From Candidatus Woesearchaeota archaeon (lineage in GTDB: Archaea > Nanobdellota > Nanobdellia > Woesearchaeales > ARS49): a stretch of DNA of 13,158 nt. The stretch covers positions 1-13,158 of the forward strand of contig JACQNB010000074.1 in the NCBI GenBank assembly GCA_016203265.1. The letters run 5' to 3'. A model generated the notes under the pieces. It ran no database searches. It was given only the letters and a program-made list of their open reading frames with translations, and was not told where the DNA came from. A program made the position numbers and the translations under genes. This document shows, piece after piece, positions 7,167 to 12,490 of this stretch. The stretch's first letter is position 1; each line of letters begins with the position of its first letter.

Positions 7167-7182
7167 CTCTCGACAAATGTGG

Positions 7183-7231
7183 GTTCACTCGCGCGTGAAC
7201 ACGGAAGTGTGTGGTGCATTCTCTACTTTTT
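7183..7231 (+). terminator. Possible terminator: hairpin plus T-run after the gene at 6675
   Basis: A 6-bp inverted repeat GTTCAC...GTGAAC (7183-7200, 6-base loop) lies 16 bases after the stop, and a TTTTT run follows at 7227-7231. Archaeal termination mostly needs the T-run, so the hairpin may be incidental. The 26-base separation of the two is longer than in a bacterial intrinsic terminator. Confidence 0.35.
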
Positions 7232-7242
7232 GTGATAACAGT

Positions 7243-7250
7243 GTTTAAAA
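7243..7250 (+). promoter_or_regulatory. Candidate TATA box upstream of a structured leader
   Basis: GTTTAAAA would place transcription start near 7272, inside a region without a long gene. It is too close to the ATG at 7262 (about 15 bases) to serve that codon. It therefore suggests a transcript that begins with the self-complementary stretch at 7274-7333. Confidence 0.4.
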
Positions 7251-7273
7251 GCAGGAACAGGATGGCAAGATTG

Positions 7274-7342
7274 TTCCGCACCGAACGCGTTTTCGGACAA
7301 CTCCGAAAGCAGAGCTTTCGGCACGCGCGGGAAAAAGAGGTG
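7274..7342 (+). promoter_or_regulatory. Candidate structured RNA leader with alternative hairpins and ribosome site
   Basis: Four arms alternate in complementarity: CCGAA (7281-7285), TTTCGGA (7291-7297), TCCGAAAGC (7302-7310) and GCTTTCGG (7314-7321). Fold A pairs arm 1 with 2 and arm 3 with 4 (the latter 8 perfect pairs around AGA). Fold B pairs arm 2 with 3 (7 perfect pairs around CAAC, extendable by a G-T wobble and a G-C pair) and can stack arm 1 on arm 4. TTCCGC (7274-7279) can close the whole unit with GCGGGAA (7327-7333, one bulge). A strong GAGGTG ribosome site follows at 7337-7342. The arrangement looks like an attenuator or riboregulator, or a small RNA. Function is inferred only. 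Confidence 0.35.
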
Positions 7343-7347
7343 TTGTT

Positions 7348-7434
7348 GTGGAAATGAAGAAAAGTAACATCAGTTACGCGACCATCAAGAAGAACCAAAC
7401 ATTGATGGGATTTGATGAAGCAAAGGAAGAATGA
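7348..7434 (+). CDS. Possible 28-aa mini-protein after the structured leader
   Basis: A short frame runs from GTG 7348 (or ATG 7354) to TGA 7432-7434, and ends one base before the convergent tmk stop codon at 7435. GAGGTG at 7337-7342 lies 5 bases before the GTG, a near-ideal ribosome site. The product, with ISYATIKKNQTLMGFDEAKEE as its C-terminal part, is polar and lysine-rich and lacks a membrane segment; I do not recognise it. A 31-codon basic frame (7262-7357) overlaps it through ATGA at 7354-7357 but has no good promoter spacing. It could be a leader peptide, a real small protein, or chance. Confidence 0.3.
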   Translation: MEMKKSNISYATIKKNQTLMGFDEAKEE

Positions 7435-8547
7435 TTATTTTATCACATTTTCTTCAAGAAATTTGTCCGTGATGACGCGGATTCTCGCCTGCATCTCATC
7501 GATGCCGTTCACGATATAGGGGATGACGTGGACATTTCGATGGCGTTCCGCAGCCGCGAGATACCCTTGGCGCACCCGTGCATGGAATTCTTGACCTTCG
7601 CGTTCGATCCTGTCGCGGTCGTTGCCAAATTCGCCCACGGCAATTTTTGCTTGGCTGAAATCAACATCAATGATGAACGCAAGGTCAGGCGAGATGCCGT
7701 CTGTCGCCAATTGGTTCAAGGGATCGATTGTTTGCACGCCGAGCTGTCGTCCGAATCCCTGATACGCAAAGGTCGAGAGAAAACTGCGGTCAGTCACCAC
7801 CATGCGTCCTTCGCGCAGATTCGGTTTGATGACTTGATCAAACAATTGTGCACGAGCGGCTTCAAATAAAAACAATTCCGCCAGCGGATGCAAGGGTTCT
7901 TTTTCTCGCGGTGAGAGCAGAACGTTTCTGATGCGTTCTGCTTGCTCTGTTCCGCCCGGTTCTCGGCTTCCGGCAACGTCATATCCTTTTTCTTTGAGAT
8001 ATGCGCTCAAGCGGCCACTTTGCGTACTCTTACCGCAGCCATCGCCACCTTCAACGACGATATAGAGCCCGTTTCTTGGCGGAAGCGCCTTTTGGACGCC
8101 TGAGCAGAACGTTTTGATGATACCTTCAAGATGGTCTTCTGATTCGTAAGGAATAAGTTGCAGATTTGGTGGAGCGCATGACGAATTCGCCCACTGCGTA
8201 ATGTACCACGAAGCGTGATGTGCCTTGTGCCACGTTGCCAAGACGGGCATGCCCGCGCGGATTGCGTAATCGACCTCGGCACCACCGCCCGTGGTCGCGC
8301 CGGAAAGCTCGGCGACAAGCGCCACACTGTTCCGCAACCCGGCGAAATCAAAGTCGTGGACGTTATCAGATTTTCTTTTCTTTCCAACGAATGGATGGTA
8401 GGGATCGTCATCCGCGACATGCGCGCTCGGCACGCGACCAAACTCTTGCATGGTCTTGACGATACGTTTGTACGCGGGTAAAAGCTCAGGCGGCCGTGTC
8501 GTGATCGCGCCCGTGAAATACCATTCCAATGCGCGTTTGATGTTCAT
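7435..8547 (-). CDS. tmk: DNPH1-like deoxynucleotide N-hydrolase fused to thymidylate kinase, 370 aa
   Basis: Two domains. Residues about 8-148 match the nucleoside 2-deoxyribosyltransferase superfamily and specifically resemble DNPH1/Rcl: opening YFTGAI, then YKRIVKTMQEFGRV, HVA, D67 in HDFDF, and VAELSGATTGGGAE with the presumed catalytic E91. DNPH1 splits 5-hydroxymethyl-dUMP and similar dNMPs into base and deoxyribose 5-phosphate. Residues about 158-370 are thymidylate kinase (dTMP + ATP to dTDP): P-loop EGGDGCGKST (166-175), REPGGT (195-200), DRS (253-255) and an arginine-rich lid region at 307-329. The linker between the domains is short. The ATG overlaps the thyX TGA as ATGA, with AGAGGG about 7 bases ahead, so it is the last gene of the dcd-thyX-tmk operon. 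An ordinary Tmk is about 200-215 aa, so the extra 150 residues are a true addition. Confidence 0.9.
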   Translation of the reverse strand: MNIKRALEWYFTGAITTRPPELLPAYKRIVKTMQEFGRVPSAHVADDDPYHPFVGKKRKSDNVHDFDFAGLRNSVALVAELSGATTGGGAEVDYAIRAGMPVLATWHKAHHASWYITQWANSSCAPPNLQLIPYESEDHLEGIIKTFCSGVQKALPPRNGLYIVVEGGDGCGKSTQSGRLSAYLKEKGYDVAGSREPGGTEQAERIRNVLLSPREKEPLHPLAELFLFEAARAQLFDQVIKPNLREGRMVVTDRSFLSTFAYQGFGRQLGVQTIDPLNQLATDGISPDLAFIIDVDFSQAKIAVGEFGNDRDRIEREGQEFHARVRQGYLAAAERHRNVHVIPYIVNGIDEMQARIRVITDKFLEENVIK

Positions 8548-10250
8548 TGCGCCGCCCTCTTGCGGTCTTCGTCCAACGCTCTCCTTTCTTTTGCGGTAGC
8601 ACGTTCCTCGGCGTCCTGACGCCCGCTGGAGGTCTTCGTCATGACTGCGCGTATGTATTTCGCGAAACGAGGCGCGACTTTTTCGATTTCAAGAAATTCC
8701 TCCTGAAACAAGCGACGGTAGGAGAAGTGTCCGGCATCCGGCGTCCGGAGTTCGACAACATAGGATCCCTGACGCGAATGATGTTCGTAGAGCCAACGCC
8801 CGAGGTGCCCCATCGAGGGGATGTAACAAGCATCTTCGGGGAATTCCTGGTACACTTCGTTGTACAACCGGCTCGTCTCTTCCATTAACTGCTCATATTC
8901 TGCCTTGAGCGGCGCGAGTTCGGTTTCGTGTTCAAGGAATTCAGGGTAGGAATATCCCTCATCCGCGCCGATGCGCTGGTGGAGCATGGTGCCGACACGC
9001 TGACGCTTGACGTCGCGTGCCGCACCGTGGTCGATGCAGTACTCAAACAAGAATTGGCCGAGTTTTGTGCCGCGCATCATCAGGTCGTGATCGCCGCGAC
9101 GGCTCAGATATTCGCGGAAGACTTCATCTTTCTGCGCATCGGTGAACCCTTTGACGGCTTGACTGATGGCTTCGAATGATTGGTTCTTCGTGAACTCGTA
9201 GAGCATTCCGGTAATGAGCAGGTCTTCAAGACCGGGCGTCGCATGCAGAAGCGTCGCATGTTTCAGACCGCTGTCACCGCGATGATAGACCGTCGGCGTT
9301 GCGGGAAGCAGACGATCGGTAAGCCCGCCCATTGCCGCAGTCGTCTGTCCGAAGTAGTCGTTCGGCTTCACGTGTTTAAGCAGGCCTGGCGTGATCTTCA
9401 CTCCCTCTTCCCAAATGTGCTTTCCAAGCATCTGCAGTTCTTCCGTCGGGTGGCTCATCATCTGCGAGAGGTGCGTTTCAGCCACGCGTGTGGGCCACGT
9501 CGCGCCCAATGAGGTCGTGAGGCCCAACGGCAAGAAGTAGCGCATCATGTCAAAGGTCTTTGCGGTGAGCGTGCCGGTGAAGGCGCCCTTGTCCTTGAAA
9601 TTCGCGGCCAAAACGATGTTTTCTTCCAACCACTTGCGGACAAATGGTGTCCCGCGCTCGTACGCCACCATGCGCGCGTCGTTCAATGCTTTGGTGCGTG
9701 CGCCAAAACGAGACGCCTGTAGCCGTGGAGGAATCACGACGTCATCGCGGCTGAACGGGATGTATCGCGTCGACTTTTCCTGGTATGCGCCGAGTTCGGG
9801 GTCGGGCATCTCGATGAAATTCGTCGCCGTCTGCGTCACTCCTTCGATGGCGACGCGGAGCATGTCCGCGTCCTTCAGCGAATTGTGCCCGAATTTCACG
9901 CCCCATTTCGCCAGGAATTGCTCGGCGGTCTTGAAAAAGTAATCCAGCTGCATGTCCTTGCTCGATGCGATGACGTCGGCCGCCTGCTCGACCGTGACCA
10001 GCTCATTCTTCGGCCAATCTCCTTTTTCGACTTTTTTCTTCATTTCGTCGAAGACATTGAGGAACCGTTCGCGCATCGAGACCGGTGTGCGGCTGTATTG
10101 GCCGACCAGGAACGTCCAGACGGGAAACGGCATCTTGTCCGTGGGACAATAGATGTTCTTGTCCGTATTCGTGAAGAAATGATCAAGGACAATCTTTTCC
10201 GGCTCGGAAAATGTTCTGTGCTTGACCAATGGCGCTAGTGTTCCTGTCAT
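8544..10250 (-). CDS. thyX: Tandem-domain FAD-dependent thymidylate synthase, 568 aa
   Basis: ThyX makes dTMP from dUMP with methylene-tetrahydrofolate, FAD and NADPH. A standard ThyX is about 220-270 aa; this protein is about twice that and contains two ThyX-like halves. The N-half has GHNS (121-124), YQEKSTRY (156-163, the end of the RHRxxSxNExSxRY signature) and a helix at 238-261. The RHR part is absent; NFIEMPDPELGA occupies that place. The C-half has RRGDHDL (384-390), then RDVKRQR (412-418) in the RHR position but no STRY, and ends with the family-typical ELRTPDAGHFSYR (500-512). So the active-site signature is split over the two halves. A strong GAGGTGA site precedes the ATG, and a basic tail (540-568) is probably disordered. 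It is the middle gene of the thymidylate operon. Confidence 0.87.
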   Translation of the reverse strand: MTGTLAPLVKHRTFSEPEKIVLDHFFTNTDKNIYCPTDKMPFPVWTFLVGQYSRTPVSMRERFLNVFDEMKKKVEKGDWPKNELVTVEQAADVIASSKDMQLDYFFKTAEQFLAKWGVKFGHNSLKDADMLRVAIEGVTQTATNFIEMPDPELGAYQEKSTRYIPFSRDDVVIPPRLQASRFGARTKALNDARMVAYERGTPFVRKWLEENIVLAANFKDKGAFTGTLTAKTFDMMRYFLPLGLTTSLGATWPTRVAETHLSQMMSHPTEELQMLGKHIWEEGVKITPGLLKHVKPNDYFGQTTAAMGGLTDRLLPATPTVYHRGDSGLKHATLLHATPGLEDLLITGMLYEFTKNQSFEAISQAVKGFTDAQKDEVFREYLSRRGDHDLMMRGTKLGQFLFEYCIDHGAARDVKRQRVGTMLHQRIGADEGYSYPEFLEHETELAPLKAEYEQLMEETSRLYNEVYQEFPEDACYIPSMGHLGRWLYEHHSRQGSYVVELRTPDAGHFSYRRLFQEEFLEIEKVAPRFAKYIRAVMTKTSSGRQDAEERATAKERRALDEDRKRAAQ

Positions 10251-10254
10251 CCGT

Positions 10255-10261
10255 TCACCTC
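10255..10261 (-). promoter_or_regulatory. Shine-Dalgarno site of thyX overlapping the dcd stop codon
   Basis: On the minus strand GAGGTGA ends 4 bases before the thyX ATG, and its last three bases are the TGA stop of dcd. A ribosome finishing dcd would stop on the thyX loading site, which implies tight translational coupling. Confidence 0.75.
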
Positions 10262-11406
10262 AGACTTCCTGTTTCTTCTGTCTTGACGACAAACTGCTTC
10301 GGCAGGTTGGGGCCGCGGGGCTGGCCTTGGTAGTTGCCGGCGTAGAGCGCTCGTTCCCCTTTTTCGTCGCAAGGCACTTCCAACATATGGTCATACTGCA
10401 GTACGCAGATCGGTTGGCGGTGCTTGATCGTAAATGGAGCATCGCGGATGCGCATCTCCAAGGTGGCGCAGGCGAAGAAGCCCGAGTCAAAGAAGCCCGC
10501 ATAGTGCGCCCGTCCTTCGGCTGACGTGACGTCGTACGCCATGAGTGTGCCGCACAAGTCTTCCGGGATGAATGCCTTTTCGTACGTCCCCAACAGGTAG
10601 AACACGTCCTTTTCGAGGATGAGTTTCCCATTTCTTGGGCGCTCAATCGGTTCGAAGAATTTTGCCTTTTCTTCGGCAAGTTCCCCTTTTCCCGCGCTCA
10701 AATCAAATTCGACGGATGAGTTGATCTTCGCCCGATACCCCACGATGTCAGCCTCGAGATCAACCGTCAGTTCCAATCCGCCTTTCTTGAACCTTGTAGT
10801 CTTGAGCTCAATCGGACGGTTTTCAGGATCAAGGAGCAATGGGCGTTTCATGTATTCCATCTTGAGCGCGAGCTCATCAACCGGGTTCTCACCATAATGC
10901 AACCGCAACTGGTTCAGGGCGAGCCCTTTCGTGACTTGGACGTTCCAGCTCAGAGGAGTGATTTCAACCCAGCATTTGCGTTTCGCGCCGGGTGTGATCG
11001 TGTCATAGTTGCGTACGCCGTCGACAATGACGCGCGTCAGGCAATCCGCGCGTCCCGTGGTGCTTTTTGGGTTGAACGGGCCGATTAATCCATCCGGCAA
11101 ATCAGCGCCAATGTCCAATTCAATCAGGTAGGTCTGGCCGCGATCGAGCGTTTTTGGTTTGAGCGTGCCAAGATAAAATTCCTCGCGGCTCAATTCTTTG
11201 ATGTTTTCTTCCACAGAACCGATGTGGTCTTCGGGCAAAAAGGCAGCTCGAAGGCGGATGACGCGTTCGCCTAATGGGATGTCCAAGCTGGATGGCTGAA
11301 TGTACGGTTTCGGATCACTATCGCTCGTCAATAGTCCTGCATTGAACGCTTTCAGAATTCTCTGGCGCGGCAGCACTCCGTACTTCTGAGTTGCATATTC
11401 CCCCAT
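10255..11406 (-). CDS. dcd: dCTP deaminase, long double-domain form, 383 aa
   Basis: dCTP deaminase turns dCTP into dUTP, feeding dUMP to thymidylate synthesis. The short bacterial Dcd is about 190 aa. This is the long form, known to me from alphaproteobacteria, with two dUTPase/Dcd-fold halves. The N-half has YIQPSSLDIPLGERVIRLRA (35-54), NPKSTTGRADCLTRVIVDG (112-130; the Ser and Arg are substrate-binding in Dcd), E148 in VEITP (equivalent to the catalytic Glu) and LNQLRL (164-169). The C-half has GTYEKAFIPEDLCG (273-286), YDVTSAEGRAHYAGFFDSGF (291-310) and an ending with YQGQPRGPNLPKQF (359-372). No separate dUTPase gene is in the window, so whether the second half hydrolyses dUTP (as in bifunctional DCD-DUT) is open. 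A TATA box centred 29 bases upstream makes this the first gene of the operon. Confidence 0.9.
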   Translation of the reverse strand: MGEYATQKYGVLPRQRILKAFNAGLLTSDSDPKPYIQPSSLDIPLGERVIRLRAAFLPEDHIGSVEENIKELSREEFYLGTLKPKTLDRGQTYLIELDIGADLPDGLIGPFNPKSTTGRADCLTRVIVDGVRNYDTITPGAKRKCWVEITPLSWNVQVTKGLALNQLRLHYGENPVDELALKMEYMKRPLLLDPENRPIELKTTRFKKGGLELTVDLEADIVGYRAKINSSVEFDLSAGKGELAEEKAKFFEPIERPRNGKLILEKDVFYLLGTYEKAFIPEDLCGTLMAYDVTSAEGRAHYAGFFDSGFFACATLEMRIRDAPFTIKHRQPICVLQYDHMLEVPCDEKGERALYAGNYQGQPRGPNLPKQFVVKTEETGSLR

Positions 11407-11430
11407 GTTCGCTGTTGCTTGTTCGGACGA

Positions 11431-11439
11431 TATTTAAAT
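11431..11439 (-). promoter_or_regulatory. TATA box of the dcd-thyX-tmk operon
   Basis: On the minus strand ATTTAAATA is centred about 29 bases before the dcd ATG at 11406. It lies in the 100-base divergent region shared with nucS and is the only good promoter seen for the three genes. Confidence 0.65.
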
Positions 11440-11480
11440 CGATTATTGTCATCCAACGTGTATTCTTGACTGGTGGAACG

Positions 11481-11488
11481 TTTATATA
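11481..11488 (+). promoter_or_regulatory. TATA box of nucS
   Basis: TTTATATA is centred near 11484.5. The usual 25-28 base distance points to transcription start around 11510, which is the second in-frame ATG, not the first at 11504. This is the basis for the start chosen for nucS. Confidence 0.6.
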
Positions 11489-11509
11489 TCGAGAACGAAC
11501 CGAATGCGC

Positions 11510-12247
11510 ATGCACCTGTCCGAATACGCGACGCTCATCACTGACGCGATGCTACGCAACGAAACCGTCGTGCTGGGCTGCACGTGCTCAATTCGATACT
11601 CGGGCAGAGCCGAAAGCCAGCTCGGACGAGGCGACAGGATCATCCTCATCAAGAGCGACAAGGCCATTTTGGTGCATCAGCCGACCGGCAACGCACCCAT
11701 CAACTACATGAAGCCCGAAACCAGCCACAGCGTTGTCGTTGAAGGCAACCATCTGCTGCTGAAAAGCAAAAATCTGGCGTTGAAAGAGTTCCTCGACGTC
11801 ACGATCGAGCGCATTCACTTCTACAATTCGCACAAGCTCGAAGACTCGCAGACCATCATCGTTGCCGGCACCGAAGAGGACATGAGCAACATGCTGTACG
11901 AGCATCCGGACATGATTGAGGACGGATTCAAGCCCGTTTCACGGGAAGAACAGACCGCGTATGGCTTTATCGACGTGTTCGGCACGGACAAGCACGGCAC
12001 GCTCACCATCGTCGAATGCAAACGCTACTGCGCTGACTTGTCCGCCGTGACGCAACTGCGCCGTTATATCGAGAAAATGATGGTCTCGAAAGGAGTGTCC
12101 AAGATTCGCGGCATCCTTGCCGCACCCAAGATCACCGAAAACGCAGAACAGATGCTCAAGGACTGGGGCTACGAGTTCAAGTCCATCAGGCCACCGAAAT
12201 ACCTGGAAGCATTCGACAAGAAACAGGCAAAACTGGACTTTTTCTAG
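11510..12247 (+). CDS. nucS: NucS/EndoMS mismatch-specific endonuclease, 245 aa
   Basis: NucS (EndoMS) cuts both strands at mismatches such as G-T, G-G and T-T, replacing MutS/MutL-type repair in many archaea and actinobacteria. Numbering from the first ATG (11504; subtract 2 for the chosen start): the N-terminal DNA-binding and dimer domain has SGRAESQLGRGDRIILIK (33-50) and VHQPTGNAPINYMKP. The RecB-like nuclease has GFIDVFG (D157), E171-x-K173 in VECKR, and AVTQLRRY with Q184. The last residues, KKQAKLDFF, resemble a PCNA-interacting (PIP) box but are one residue shorter than QxxLxxFF between Leu and the aromatic pair. ATG 11504 would add Met-Arg but lies too close to the TATA box. The gene is divergent from dcd. 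Confidence 0.92.
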   Translation: MHLSEYATLITDAMLRNETVVLGCTCSIRYSGRAESQLGRGDRIILIKSDKAILVHQPTGNAPINYMKPETSHSVVVEGNHLLLKSKNLALKEFLDVTIERIHFYNSHKLEDSQTIIVAGTEEDMSNMLYEHPDMIEDGFKPVSREEQTAYGFIDVFGTDKHGTLTIVECKRYCADLSAVTQLRRYIEKMMVSKGVSKIRGILAAPKITENAEQMLKDWGYEFKSIRPPKYLEAFDKKQAKLDFF

Positions 12248-12435
12248 CAGTACTTTCTTTTTTCCGTGCGCGTCATGAGCCGCGTGTACTGCACGTTGCA
12301 TTTCGGGCAATAAACGTTCATGACTCTTGCGTCTGCGACGGGTGCCTTGAGGGACGTGTCAGAATGCTCCCTTTTACAGATGGTGGCCTTTGCGTGATGA
12401 GTATTGACGGTTGCTTCAAGCGATACGGTTTCCAT
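12244..12435 (-). CDS. Small cysteine-containing protein, 63 aa
   Basis: I do not recognise this protein. It has C20, H24, the pair CPKC at 43-46 and a terminal C63. C20-x3-H24 with C43-x2-C46 could bind one zinc, as in small zinc-ribbon or treble-clef proteins, and the basic C-terminus (RTEKRKYC) would suit nucleic-acid contact. ATG 12435 is chosen because AGGTGA at 12441-12446 lies 5 bases upstream; a GTG at 12450 in the same frame would add five residues and would bury that ribosome site. Its TAG lies within the CTAG that also ends nucS, so the two convergent genes overlap by 3 bases. A TATA-like CTATAAATTC at 12481-12490 could start its transcript about 25 bases before the ATG. Confidence 0.6.
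   Translation of the reverse strand: METVSLEATVNTHHAKATICKREHSDTSLKAPVADARVMNVYCPKCNVQYTRLMTRTEKRKYC
12254..12263 (+). terminator. T-rich terminator after nucS
   Basis: TTTCTTTTTT begins 6 bases after the nucS stop. Archaeal RNA polymerase commonly ends at such T-runs. It lies inside the coding part of the convergent 63-aa gene, whose Lys/Arg-rich C-terminus (KRKYC) is its complement. Confidence 0.45.
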
Positions 12436-12440
12436 AGTCT

Positions 12441-12446
12441 TCACCT
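12441..12446 (-). promoter_or_regulatory. Ribosome site deciding the start of the 63-aa gene
   Basis: AGGTGA on the minus strand, 5 bases before ATG 12435, matches the archaeal anti-Shine-Dalgarno sequence. It favours the ATG over the in-frame GTG at 12450. Confidence 0.55.
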
Positions 12447-12466
12447 TCACTGTTGATATGATAATG

Positions 12467-12479
12467 AAAATAAAAAAAA
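12467..12479 (-). terminator. Oligo-T terminator after hppA
   Basis: On the minus strand TTTTTTTTATTTT starts 5 bases after the hppA TAA. An 8-T run is a good archaeal terminator. It sits immediately downstream of the TATA-like sequence proposed for the next gene, so hppA termination and the next initiation are packed within about 30 bases. Confidence 0.6.
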
Positions 12480-12480
12480 T

Positions 12481-12490
12481 GAATTTATAG
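12481..12490 (-). promoter_or_regulatory. TATA-like element upstream of the 63-aa gene
   Basis: CTATAAATTC on the minus strand spans the hppA stop codon. Start of transcription near 12460 would give a leader of about 25 bases carrying AGGTGA, unlike the leaderless pattern of the other promoters. Confidence 0.4.

Noticed and set aside
7262..7357. 31-codon basic frame in the intergenic region
   Set aside because: The only TATA box is about 15 bases from its ATG, so the transcript would start inside it, and no ribosome site is seen. The inverted repeats better explain this sequence.
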